From NCBI RefSeq assembly GCF_000142805.1, contig NC_013083.1, positions 1,364,001 to 1,428,000 on the forward strand: DNA of 64,000 nt. The letters run 5' to 3'. Of the stretch, positions 36,277-44,728 are shown piece by piece. Source of the stretch: Lachancea thermotolerans CBS 6340 (Eukaryota > Ascomycota > Saccharomycetes > Saccharomycetales > Saccharomycetaceae). A program made the position numbers and the translations under genes. The notes under the pieces were generated by a model. The model had not been told where the DNA came from, ran no database searches, and saw only the letters and a list, made by a program, of their open reading frames with translations. Within the stretch, counting starts at the first letter, position 1. Each line of letters opens with the position of its first letter.

Positions 36277-36486
36277 ATGGGCGCCGCTTACAATATCTTG
36301 GGTAAAACTGTTCAGCCACACCAGCTAGCCTTGGGCACGCTTGCCGCTGTGTCTTTGTTGGTCGTTCCAAACCCATTTGCATCTTCCGCCCGGAAGCAGC
36401 CTGAAATCAAGGCCAGCTCTGAAGACGAGGAGAAGTTCATTGCTGAATACCTTAAAAAGCACACCGCAACCGCTGAGAAGCACTAA
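36277..36486 (+). CDS. ATP19: ATP synthase subunit k (Atp19)
   Basis: This 69-residue protein is the k subunit of the mitochondrial F1Fo ATP synthase, associated with the dimeric enzyme in the inner membrane. It begins [20 protein letters not shown], has one transmembrane segment (about 19-38, [20 protein letters not shown]) and a hydrophilic C-terminus. The S. cerevisiae protein is 68 residues. No cleaved presequence is visible, as expected for this subunit. Position fits YOL077W-A beside BRX1 (YOL077C). Confidence 0.93.
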   Translation: MGAAYNILGKTVQPHQLALGTLAAVSLLVVPNPFASSARKQPEIKASSEDEEKFIAEYLKKHTATAEKH

Positions 36487-36684
36487 GAAATGGAAACAGG
36501 ACGTGTTTATATCAAATATTCGTTTTTACAGTAAATATAATGAGCATGAGAACTCGAGGAATCTTTGCTTGGCCACCGCTAGGCAGGCCGATGGCGTTAA
36601 ATTGACTAATATACACGATATGCAGACGGTCGGTAAGTTTAATTTTGTATATTGACGCGGTTCTCAGGCCAGTTTAAGCTGGGC

Positions 36685-37569
36685 TCAGTTTTTGAACACC
36701 ACATCGTTCGACAGGGGGTCTGCAGCTAGCACGTTCTCCCTTCTCTTGACCTTCCGTTGAACAGCAGCTTCGGCTCTGTTGCGCGCCTCTTCGGCGGCCT
36801 GTTGCTTCATTTGGGCCCTCACAACATTTGGTGACACGTACTGCTTGTTTTCGTAAATTTTAGGGCCGCCGAAAGAACCTTCCAGGATCAAAATCACGGT
36901 CATAACAAAACGAGGACCAATTTCGACCAAAGATATGTCCTGCTCTGCTTCGTCTTTCTCTTCGTACTCGTCCTGGTTCCTAGCTTTATGCGAGATCTCG
37001 TATGTTCTCACCCACACTTTGTCGTCGACTATGCTGAAAGACATAACATGGTCGATGAAAGGCTTGGACTTGCGGGCATGAGGAGGCACGCCAAAGTTGT
37101 GTATGAACAGCTCTTTGATGAGCTTGAAATGGGGCGATGAGTCGAAACGCGCGTCAAAGGACAAAATTGGCCGTGAACCTTTCAGGCAGTTTCCTGTGAA
37201 GTTCAGCTCGTCCATAGTATGCAAGTTCTGTAGGTAGAACTTGATAGTGGGGCCGTTAGGAGGCTTCGAGAGCCATAGGTACAGATCCTGGTGCTTTCGG
37301 GCCTCAAAGAAAAGAATGTTATTGCAGTTGTATAGTTCTGCGATTTCGTTCAACTGCCCAAGGTCCTTCTTGGTGTCCAACTTAGGCTCTTTCCGGGACT
37401 GAGGCAACAAGCTGTAAAGGTCCTGGATCAAATGACGGTGCCTGTAAGTGACACCTCTAGAAGAGATCAGCAATGTGCGCTGCTTGTTCATGAACTGCTT
37501 TTCATTTTTAGAGTCACTGCCCTTAGATCTTTGGTCTTTACCGGCCAACGCCTTGTAAATGGATGACAT
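36685..37569 (-). CDS. BRX1: 60S biogenesis factor Brx1
   Basis: This 294-residue nucleolar Brix-domain protein works with Ebp2 in early 60S assembly and binds pre-rRNA. The Brix fold opens with TLLISSRGVTYRHRHLIQDL at about residue 33 and includes NNILFFEARKHQDLYLWLSK and FSIVDDKVWVRTYEI. The C-terminus is basic (QRKVKRRENVLAAD). S. cerevisiae Brx1 is 291 residues. The start at 37569 (MSSIYKALAGKD) is the first ATG; eleven open codons upstream begin with TTG. It is divergent from MDM20, as YOL077C and YOL076W are. Confidence 0.96.
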   Translation of the reverse strand: MSSIYKALAGKDQRSKGSDSKNEKQFMNKQRTLLISSRGVTYRHRHLIQDLYSLLPQSRKEPKLDTKKDLGQLNEIAELYNCNNILFFEARKHQDLYLWLSKPPNGPTIKFYLQNLHTMDELNFTGNCLKGSRPILSFDARFDSSPHFKLIKELFIHNFGVPPHARKSKPFIDHVMSFSIVDDKVWVRTYEISHKARNQDEYEEKDEAEQDISLVEIGPRFVMTVILILEGSFGGPKIYENKQYVSPNVVRAQMKQQAAEEARNRAEAAVQRKVKRRENVLAADPLSNDVVFKN

Positions 37570-37788
37570 TGTACGCTTGGTTTCAGATGAAGATGCTTGC
37601 AATGGAGAAGCTCATCGCATCGCTAGATTAACGGGCATCACTTAAAATTTTTCACATTTGAGATGAACTAGTATAAAGTGACTTGGGCTTTCAGAGCTTC
37701 AGATATCACCAACAGCTTGACACCCGCCCAACAACTACGGCTTTATAAACTATCGACCGCTTTAGGTGGTGAGGAACATCATAGAGTA
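37570..37788. promoter_or_regulatory. BRX1/MDM20 promoter with PAC and perfect RRPE
   Basis: CTCATCGC at 37611-37618 is the reverse of the PAC core GCGATGAG. AAAATTTTTCA at 37644-37654 is the exact reverse complement of the RRPE consensus TGAAAAATTTT. They lie 26 bp apart and 42-85 bp upstream of BRX1. That is the canonical order and distance for a ribosome-biogenesis gene. Confidence 0.8.
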
Positions 37789-40125
37789 ATGGAGTCTACA
37801 GGAGATGAAATCTATAAACTTTTGAGTCGCGGAAATTTTAAGCAGGCGCTGCAATTGGTAGCAAAACTGTCAACTCAGTATCCATCTGCAAGCTATCCGA
37901 AGGTTTTGACTCAATACGTCAAATTCCGTCAGAACAAGCAGAAGTTTGACTTCTTTACTGGACTAGAGCCCCTTCTCAAGGCAAAATCACCGCCGAGCGA
38001 TTCGCGGACCTTGAGTTTGTTACACACATTTCTTTTGGAGCTCGGTCGCTTTGATGAAGTTTTGAATGTGTACGGTGCTGCCATGCAGAAGTACCCAAAT
38101 TTTGAAACCGGCTCTAACTGGTTTTCAAGAGCCATTGAAGATATGAACTTAAGGCATATGGTTCAGTCTTCTTTTCAACTACGTAGGCTCTCTAATGACC
38201 TCCGCACACTACAATTTTGGAACGCGATGGCTTCCGTCGCACTCACAAAGCTTCACGGCGAGTCACTTTCAGAACGGGAACGAGAGCTAAATGCAGCTTT
38301 GAGTTTCAAATCTGTCTCTTCGCTCGCGCCTTTCCAATCTGACCAAGAAACTATTGTTTTTTGTCATGTGTGCGAGCAGTTTGATAACAAATCGCGCGAA
38401 ATTGTGGACACGCTACTCCCCAGTTTCTTGAAAGGAGGCAAAGACTTCTCGGTTGACCTTTACCTTAAAAACTTCTTGATTAAACATCTGAAGGTTTTAA
38501 ACGACAATGAAAATATGTTCAAGTGCTGTAAGCTATTGCTGGAATACCTGGATGATTTTGAAATATTGTCCCACCTGGTGGCAAGCGCTAGAGCACTAAA
38601 CGTTTCTAAAGAAGAAGTCAGGAAGCACTTGCAAGTCCGAGACTCTAGAAATCATCGCTTGGCACATTTGGAGCTAGATGTAATTTATTCACAAAGCATC
38701 TCTGATGAAACGCTTCGTTTCTACCTTGAACGCTACCACGATAAGCCTTGCTGTGTTCCGGACCTGTCCTTTTACAGGAAGAGTATTCCAGATGGTTTAA
38801 TTGAGCGCGGCATGACGCAGCTTCCCGATAGCTTAATGCACGAGTGCAACGCTATAAAGCTAACACAAGCTACTAGCCCTGACCTCTTTTTGGAACTCTT
38901 CAAGAAGTACAAGCAAACGTTGCGCAAGAAACCAAAGACAGACTACTCTCCCTGTTCAAGCTTCGTTCTTAAAATTGTGGAGTCCCTGATCAATGACAAA
39001 AACGTTAATCTATCTAATGTTGTGACCAGTGTGCTCATCTTAGAGAGTTACCAAGATGAAGATCCCCACAATTTTGATACACGCATTTGGTTGGTTGTGC
39101 TGTATAATTACCTCGGCTGTCCCACCATAGCGTACAATCACTACAAGGAGCTACACGTCAAAAACCTTCAGAACGACACTTTGGATCATATAGTGGCTTC
39201 TAGGTTCTCGTCATTGTTACCATTCAAAGACCATCCTTTTGTTGAACAGCTGTCGAGTGGTGATAAAGTTTATGAATCTTTGATCAACCTTCCTCAATTT
39301 ATCCGCATTTCATTTGAGAAAAAGAGCTATAGTAAGATTCTTGGCATGCTGGAACTGAATGATAAGCTCAACAGGTCATCGGCGAGATGGAGCAAAATTG
39401 GTGAACAGCTGCAACACGCACGTCTTTTTAACGATAAACGCGGAGAGTTGTTGGCCAAGTTACATGAATCTTGGCGGCACTTTTGCTTGTACAACGTGAA
39501 CGCAAGCGGTGAGAAATGCGTAAAATCTCTTCACCTAAGTGATAACAGAGACTTTGCGGTTCTAGGCTCACTCCGTGACTCTTGCACAACAGTCACTGGG
39601 TACATGGACCAGGATGAGGGCGCAATTTTAGCTGGATGTCTCCAAGAAATGATGATTGAGTTTTTCAGCATGGGAGAACGCGACCCCACTATCGACAAGC
39701 TGTTGGACATCAGAAATTACACTGCCAGCATGACTGCGACCGAAAGATGGGCCTTTGAAACAATTCGTCTTTTGTACCAACATTCCCCAGATCAAGGCCA
39801 GGCAGCCCTCGCTGAGCAAATCAAGGCAATGCCTAAATTGAGTTCACAAGGCTGGCTCCTTACTCACGACTACAACTGCCAACTAGTCACACTCAAAACC
39901 TTGGACAATTTGAAGCGGATTAAAAACCAGGAATGCAAGAAATCAATTAAAACTCAATTACGTGGTCTGAGAGATTCATGTAAGGACGTTTTTCAAAGCT
40001 ATATCGCAGAAATTTCCAGTTGCGAACCGAACACAGAAATACTGAACGCTCTGGGATACGCAGACGCAGAGCACCACATTGCGAAGGGTGTTCTGGCTGT
40101 TCTAAAAAGCTCTTGTAACTTGTGA
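37789..40125 (+). CDS. MDM20: NatB auxiliary subunit Mdm20
   Basis: This 778-residue non-catalytic subunit of the NatB N-terminal acetyltransferase anchors the complex on the ribosome and holds the catalytic Nat3. It is built of TPR-like helical repeats. Conserved stretches include YLKNFLIKHLKVLNDNENMF, YHDKPCCVPDLSFY, ESYQDEDPHNFDTRIWLVVL, KKSYSKILGMLELNDKLNRS and KTLDNLKRIKNQ, each with a counterpart in S. cerevisiae Mdm20 (796 residues). The start is the ATG at 37789 (MESTGDEIYKLLSRGNFKQA), which aligns with the yeast N-terminus. The frame is open 37 codons further up, but from a GTG. Confidence 0.93.
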   Translation: MESTGDEIYKLLSRGNFKQALQLVAKLSTQYPSASYPKVLTQYVKFRQNKQKFDFFTGLEPLLKAKSPPSDSRTLSLLHTFLLELGRFDEVLNVYGAAMQKYPNFETGSNWFSRAIEDMNLRHMVQSSFQLRRLSNDLRTLQFWNAMASVALTKLHGESLSERERELNAALSFKSVSSLAPFQSDQETIVFCHVCEQFDNKSREIVDTLLPSFLKGGKDFSVDLYLKNFLIKHLKVLNDNENMFKCCKLLLEYLDDFEILSHLVASARALNVSKEEVRKHLQVRDSRNHRLAHLELDVIYSQSISDETLRFYLERYHDKPCCVPDLSFYRKSIPDGLIERGMTQLPDSLMHECNAIKLTQATSPDLFLELFKKYKQTLRKKPKTDYSPCSSFVLKIVESLINDKNVNLSNVVTSVLILESYQDEDPHNFDTRIWLVVLYNYLGCPTIAYNHYKELHVKNLQNDTLDHIVASRFSSLLPFKDHPFVEQLSSGDKVYESLINLPQFIRISFEKKSYSKILGMLELNDKLNRSSARWSKIGEQLQHARLFNDKRGELLAKLHESWRHFCLYNVNASGEKCVKSLHLSDNRDFAVLGSLRDSCTTVTGYMDQDEGAILAGCLQEMMIEFFSMGERDPTIDKLLDIRNYTASMTATERWAFETIRLLYQHSPDQGQAALAEQIKAMPKLSSQGWLLTHDYNCQLVTLKTLDNLKRIKNQECKKSIKTQLRGLRDSCKDVFQSYIAEISSCEPNTEILNALGYADAEHHIAKGVLAVLKSSCNL

Positions 40126-40291
40126 ATATAGAAGGTCCTGGACTCGTTCGTATCTAATTACATACGGTAGTACTATTTTTGCATTATTGAATTGTGTTCA
40201 CATACTCAATTTAATAGCATAAGCAGAGGATAGCAGGGCGATTTGAAGTCTTTTGATCGTTTTTCTGGCCACTTTTTAGATCTTATTGGCC

Positions 40292-42121
40292 ATGGTTCTC
40301 CTTACCAAGCGGTTCAATAAGATATTCAGGTTTTCCTTGGTAGCGGCTTTGTGCTGCCTGATATTTGTACTGTCAACAAGGTACATTGACCAGGACCTTT
40401 CATCGCTAGAATACGTGCGTTACCTGCAAAACTACCACGAAACGTACTCTGGTAATGGGAACAAAGTCGAGCCGGAAGTGGAAACCCCACCTGCTCCAGC
40501 CGCGAATGACAAGATAAAGTCCCCATCTGGCGGCCCCGTTCTGTCGGCTCAAGATCAAAAGCGGAGGCAGGCTCTGCAGGAGTTCTACAAACAGGTTTTC
40601 AAGAACTTAAGACAGCACTCTCCAACAGGCAGCTCTTCGCGCCAGTACGATGAGAAATGCCAACTCAATGGGGACATCGGAGCAAGGGCGAACGACTATA
40701 ATAGCTGGTCAAAACTCACTAGCAAGAACCTGGGTAACTGTTTGAAACTGTCTAACAAGGAGAAGACGATGCTCAAAGAAACACACTACGATTTTGTGGA
40801 GAGCCTGAAATCTTTGGTTTTGCCAAAGGGGACTTACAAGGGAGATGGTATTGTTACCGTAGGGGGAGGTAAGTTTTCGATGCTTTCCTTTCTGATAATC
40901 AAGACTCTGAGAAATTTAGGGACACACTTGCCGGTTGAAGTTTTCATTCCGCCAAATGACGAGGGCGAAGAAGAATTTTGCAACACTCTTTTGCCCAAGT
41001 ACAACGCGAAGTGTATCTATATCTCAGACGTTTTGCCCGAGGATATCATCGAAAATTTTGACTTCAAAGGTTATCAATTCAAATCTATATCCATCATCGC
41101 TTCGAGTTTCGAAAACCTTCTCTTACTTGACGCAGACAACTTCCCAATAAAGGCACTGGACAACATTTTTGAAGAGGAGCCCTACAAAAGCACAGGCATG
41201 GTATTATGGCCCGATTTTTGGAGACGTACCACAAATCCTGCATACTACGAGATTGCTGACATCGCAGTTAACTACAAGAAAAGGGTTCGTAACTGCATGG
41301 ACGATATCACGCCTCCCCAAGCCTACACTAAAGACATGAAAAACCTAGAAAATGTTCCACTGCACGACCTCGAAGGGACCATTCCCGATGTTTCCACGGA
41401 ATCAGGGCAATTAATGATTAGAAAGTCACGTCACCTGCCTACGATCTTGTTGTCATTATACTATAACGTCAATGGACCTACTTGGTACTACCCTATCTTC
41501 TCGCAGAAAGCTTCGGGCGAGGGAGACAAGGAAACTTTCATTGCGGCAGCCAACTTCTACGGTTTACCATTTTATCAAGTCAAATCAGTCACCGCTGTGG
41601 ACGGCTACCACCAGCCAGATAACAAGGGCTTCCGCGGCGTTGCCATGCTTCAACATGACTTCGTTCAGGACTACAGCCGTTACAAGTGGGCGAAGAGCGA
41701 CATTGAAAACAAATACGCCGGAAAGGTACCCCAGTTCATCAAGCAGGACACTTCTTACTCCCCTGATGCCATGTACAAAACATACTTCGAGCCTGAAGAC
41801 CTCAAGGAAGTGGATATTATGTTTGTGCATTCTAACCTACCAAAATTCGATCCTTATACTTTATGGAATGATAAAGACCTTATCGTTGATGGCAAGCACA
41901 TTCGCTCCTACACTAACTTACGACGCCTTAACAATTATGATCTTGAACTCGAAAACTTCAAGGTTTTCAAGGAGTATCTATGCGTCAGTAGAACCAAATT
42001 CAAGTACCTGGATGACAGCCTCCAGGGTGACGAGAGGCAGTGGAAAAGCATGTGTGGTTATATCAAGGAAAGGCTGAACTTCCTGGACCAAACCCACTCA
42101 GATGCAATTAACGCATCTTAA
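40292..42121 (+). CDS. MNN2: Golgi alpha-1,2-mannosyltransferase Mnn2
   Basis: This 609-residue type II Golgi membrane protein adds the first alpha-1,2-mannose branch to the mannan outer chain. The N-terminal cytosolic tail is MVLLTKRFNKIF. One transmembrane helix (about 13-32, FSLVAALCCLIFVLSTRYID) and a stem (to about 105) follow. The GT71 catalytic domain has GGGKFSMLSFLIIKTLRNLG, ASSFENLLLLDADNFP (the DxD motif), WPDFWRRTTNPAYY and YNVNGPTWYYPIFSQKASGE. The start is the ATG at 40292, two codons after an in-frame TTG. Its place next to GRX7 matches YBR015C-YBR014C, so Mnn2 is favoured over the related Mnn5. Confidence 0.93.
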   Translation: MVLLTKRFNKIFRFSLVAALCCLIFVLSTRYIDQDLSSLEYVRYLQNYHETYSGNGNKVEPEVETPPAPAANDKIKSPSGGPVLSAQDQKRRQALQEFYKQVFKNLRQHSPTGSSSRQYDEKCQLNGDIGARANDYNSWSKLTSKNLGNCLKLSNKEKTMLKETHYDFVESLKSLVLPKGTYKGDGIVTVGGGKFSMLSFLIIKTLRNLGTHLPVEVFIPPNDEGEEEFCNTLLPKYNAKCIYISDVLPEDIIENFDFKGYQFKSISIIASSFENLLLLDADNFPIKALDNIFEEEPYKSTGMVLWPDFWRRTTNPAYYEIADIAVNYKKRVRNCMDDITPPQAYTKDMKNLENVPLHDLEGTIPDVSTESGQLMIRKSRHLPTILLSLYYNVNGPTWYYPIFSQKASGEGDKETFIAAANFYGLPFYQVKSVTAVDGYHQPDNKGFRGVAMLQHDFVQDYSRYKWAKSDIENKYAGKVPQFIKQDTSYSPDAMYKTYFEPEDLKEVDIMFVHSNLPKFDPYTLWNDKDLIVDGKHIRSYTNLRRLNNYDLELENFKVFKEYLCVSRTKFKYLDDSLQGDERQWKSMCGYIKERLNFLDQTHSDAINAS

Positions 42122-42290
42122 TCTTCAATTCTTTTAAACTCATTTTACAACGCTGTATATTCATCACGTACGAAACCTTTTAGTGTTAGGCAGCTTAAAC
42201 GCGTTGAATTACTTTGTATTTCTCAAAAACATTCACGCACGGAAAACAAGAAGTGTATCCTGGGTGTTTCGCAGCGTGGATCGAATAAGC

Positions 42291-42932
42291 ATGCTGTCCA
42301 AGAGAAACCTGAGAGTGTTCGTTTTCACAGGAGTGCTCCTCGTGTTGATATACTTTATCATCCAAAATGCGCACACTACTGTGACTTCGGGAAACAGCTC
42401 CTTGAGCGGTCAGACAGCCAGCGGGGCGGTGATCCACAGCAAGGGAAATCACAAGTCAAGTGGGGAGGTAGACCCAAGTGTTGACAAGGAAATCCAGGAG
42501 ATAAAAAATGAGGTTGGGATCAAAGGAGATGACGGAGCTTCGTCCGGCACAGACTTCACCCAGGAGAAGGAGTTTGATCCTGCCAAAGAATACCAGTATA
42601 TCCTCGCCAACAGGCCTATGATTGTTTTCTCCAAATCGCGCTGTCCGTTCAGCAAGAAACTCAAGGACCTGCTAGCGAAAGAGTTTGAGTTCAGCCCCAG
42701 CTACATGGTTGTCGAGCTCGACAAGCACGAGCATGGCGCGGAGCTTCAAAAGCACATCGGCTCCTTGACGGGTCGCTCGACCGTTCCCAACGTTATCATA
42801 AACGGCGTCTCTAGAGGAGGTTGTGACGACTTTGAAAAGCTGCAGGAAAAAGGTGAGCTGCTGAGCTCGCTCAAAACCTGGTGTGATAAAGCGCTAACCG
42901 TCTCCAAAAAGGAGAAGCCCTCTAACAACTAG
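42291..42932 (+). CDS. GRX7: Membrane-anchored monothiol glutaredoxin Grx6/Grx7
   Basis: This 213-residue glutaredoxin faces the early secretory pathway lumen. A signal-anchor helix occupies about residues 9-26 (RVFVFTGVLLVLIYFIIQNA) and is followed by a low-complexity stem to about 95. The thioredoxin fold has active site CPFS (MIVFSKSRCPFSKKLKDLL, monothiol), the cis-proline loop GRSTVPNVIINGVSRGG and the helix YMVVELDKHEHGAELQ. The start is the ATG at 42291 (MLSKRNLRVFVF). The 36 open codons before it begin with GTG and have no family match. It is the single ancestor of the GRX6/GRX7 pair by position. Confidence 0.92.
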   Translation: MLSKRNLRVFVFTGVLLVLIYFIIQNAHTTVTSGNSSLSGQTASGAVIHSKGNHKSSGEVDPSVDKEIQEIKNEVGIKGDDGASSGTDFTQEKEFDPAKEYQYILANRPMIVFSKSRCPFSKKLKDLLAKEFEFSPSYMVVELDKHEHGAELQKHIGSLTGRSTVPNVIINGVSRGGCDDFEKLQEKGELLSSLKTWCDKALTVSKKEKPSNN

Positions 42933-43116
42933 CGCCGCAGGCGCCGCAAGGGCGGCTGGGTTCCCGCTGTTATAGAGCTATTTTATATTCATTTAGCTTA
43001 CGTAGTGTGTGATGACTTGTTTCCATGAGTGTCGTGCGGTCTTGTGCAATAACAGATGAGATAGAACGAGAGAGTTGGAAGGGGACGCGCTAAGAGCTAG
43101 GTCCAAAGCACACACC

Positions 43117-43524
43117 ATGCAGCTAGAGTTCAAGAAGGTGTACCCAGTGTTTTCTTGGTCCTGGGATATTCCAGGCGATGATGACGCCGACAGAGAAATT
43201 GGAGACGAAGATCTATGCGGCATTTGCCGCGTAAGCTACAACGGAACTTGCCCCGGATGCAAGTACCCCGGAGACAACTGCCCGCTGGTCATCGGCGAGT
43301 GTAACCACAACTTCCACGTGCACTGCATCCAGCAGTGGCTTGCGACGCCGACGGCCAAGGGTTTGTGTCCCATGTGCCGCCAGCAATTCTCGCTGAAGCG
43401 CGGCGTGGCAATCAACGAAGGTCAGGTTGAAAAGCTCGCTAACCTGTTGCTTCAGCCGCGACCCGCAGCGCTCGCCGCGGACGACCAAGACATGATGATG
43501 GATCAGGAGTTTGCAGTGAGGTAG
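43117..43524 (+). CDS. APC11: Anaphase-promoting complex RING subunit Apc11
   Basis: This 135-residue protein is the catalytic RING-H2 subunit of the anaphase-promoting complex; it recruits the E2 for ubiquitination of cyclins and securin. It starts MQLEFKKVYPVFSWSWDIPG, like yeast Apc11. Zinc-binding residues appear in order: CGIC, CPGCKYPGDNCP, CNHNFHVHCIQQWL and CPMCRQQF. The C-terminus (about 105-135) is shorter than the S. cerevisiae tail (165 residues total). The start is the ATG at 43117; the upstream in-frame codons have no match. Its place near GRX7 mirrors YDL010W-YDL008W. Confidence 0.94.
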   Translation: MQLEFKKVYPVFSWSWDIPGDDDADREIGDEDLCGICRVSYNGTCPGCKYPGDNCPLVIGECNHNFHVHCIQQWLATPTAKGLCPMCRQQFSLKRGVAINEGQVEKLANLLLQPRPAALAADDQDMMMDQEFAVR

Positions 43525-43917
43525 CGCAGCGCCACTCGCGCTGCCAGCCACGCTATGCTTGGCCATGAGCTCCACAGCCACGACGCTGCAGGAAAACTGC
43601 CGGCGTGGTGCAGGAAGGCTGCTATACTACTTCTTGCTCGAGGCGTGTGACCGGATCTTAGGGCGCAGATCTCGGAGCCTGCTGCGCGCGCCTAGCCGTA
43701 CCACGCCTTCTTACGCCATTTCATTCCCGCCTTGCATCTGCCGCGCCTCCTACTTCCATGCGGTTTACTCGTTACCACTGGTTTTCTGTAGAGGCTCAAA
43801 CCGCAGGGTCTTCATTTACATAAAGGAGGAAAAAAACAATTTATGTCCGGGCGATGACCATTACGAACCACTTTTGAACCTACCAAAATCCATCGTCAAC
43901 AGACTAGTTTCCCTACG
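43525..43917. other. Intergenic upstream of the intron-containing RCR gene
   Basis: This 393-bp gap is GC-rich in its left half and AT-rich near 43818-43846. A long frame (43559-44278) crosses it and overlaps the RCR gene in another frame. Its product has no recognisable domain and is treated as accidental. Confidence 0.45.
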
Positions 43918-44516
43918 ATGCCGGCTATTCTCGCAAAAAGAAGTATGCAAATTTCAGGCGAGGGTCTGCAACGACCTTGCCCCGCTCCACAGTGCGACCT
44001 CAACTCTTACTAACACCCCGCACAGTTTACTACTACGACACCTCGGATTCGAGCGCCTGGGTTTGGGCCCGGTGGTTACTGTTCATCATCTTCCTGGTGG
44101 TTGTGGTGCTGTATGTTTTTATTATCAACACTCGCCGCCGCAGAAGTGGCAGGGACCCCATAAGGGGCACTGCGTGGCTAGCGCCGCCCCCTTCGTATGG
44201 TATCTCTCAGAACCACTACAATCAGCCCACAAACCAGAACCCAGTGCCTGTGTACACGGAGAACGCCAATGCCAATGACGCGGGTTACTTCGACCAGCAA
44301 GGGAAGTTTCATCCCACAGGCGCGCCCGTTGTTGCCGACGACGTACCGCAACCTGAGCCCGCAGTGACTCGCGACGACCGCCACTCTCTCACGACTTCAT
44401 CGTCCTCCTCTATTGAATATCAGCGTCCCCAGGTACCGCCGCCCACTGAAACTGCCTATCAGAGGCCTCCTGGCCCGCCACCTAGCGCCGCGGAACCAGG
44501 CGCATCTAAAGTGTGA
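43918..44516 (+). CDS. Rcr1/Rcr2-like membrane protein, two exons
   Basis: The coding sequence is split: exon 1 is 43918-43942, exon 2 is 44026-44516, giving 171 residues. The joined start reads MPAILAKRIYYYDTSDSSAW. Without splicing the domain-bearing frame has no ATG at all. A membrane helix covers about 26-45 (WLLFIIFLVVVVLYVFII), then a basic stop-transfer NTRRRRSGRD. The family core PIRGTAWLAPP, a PPSY motif (likely Rsp5 ubiquitin-ligase docking) and YTENANANDAGYFDQQGKFH follow. Rcr1 and Rcr2 affect chitin deposition and plasma-membrane transporter traffic. A second family member lies at 60057-60800, at the position expected for YBR005W, so this copy is the extra one. Confidence 0.8.
43943..44025 (+). 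other. Spliceosomal intron in the RCR-like gene
   Basis: An 83-nt intron. The 5' site is GTATGC (43943-43948), one base from the yeast GTATGT consensus. The branch site is a perfect TACTAAC (44008-44014) and the 3' site is CACAG ending at 44025. The split is one base into a codon (A + TT gives ATT), keeping exon 2 in the family frame. An earlier AG at 43991-43992 precedes the branch site and would not be used. Confidence 0.82.
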
Positions 44517-44728
44517 ACCTTAGTACGAAGTGATTATTTCAAGTTTCCCGCGCGGGATGTCTCTATCAATTGTAATCAGTGCTAAAGGGGTATAAAAGCA
44601 GAGGCTATAGCAAGACAGAGAAGGTTGAAGCTGTGGTGATAAAATCAAGAACGAGTTTTCAAGAGCGGTACGCGATAGTCTTGGGCACCTTGTTCATCTA
44701 AAATATTCAAACAAATTAATATCAAGTC
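44517..44728 (+). promoter_or_regulatory. UGA2 promoter with a CCCGCGCGGG palindrome
   Basis: A perfect 12-bp palindrome TCCCGCGCGGGA lies at 44546-44557, about 172 bp upstream of the UGA2 ATG. It contains CCG-N2-CGG, the kind of site bound by Zn2Cys6 factors; Uga3 controls the UGA genes in S. cerevisiae. A TATA box (TATAAAAG) follows at 44591-44598. Binding by a Uga3-type factor is an inference. Confidence 0.5.

Noticed and set aside
37678-37788. 37-residue upstream extension of MDM20
   Set aside because: It begins with GTG; the ATG at 37789 aligns with the yeast protein.
43559-44278. 239-codon ORF overlapping the RCR-like gene
   Set aside because: It is in a different frame from the membrane helix and PPxY motif, and its product has no domain.
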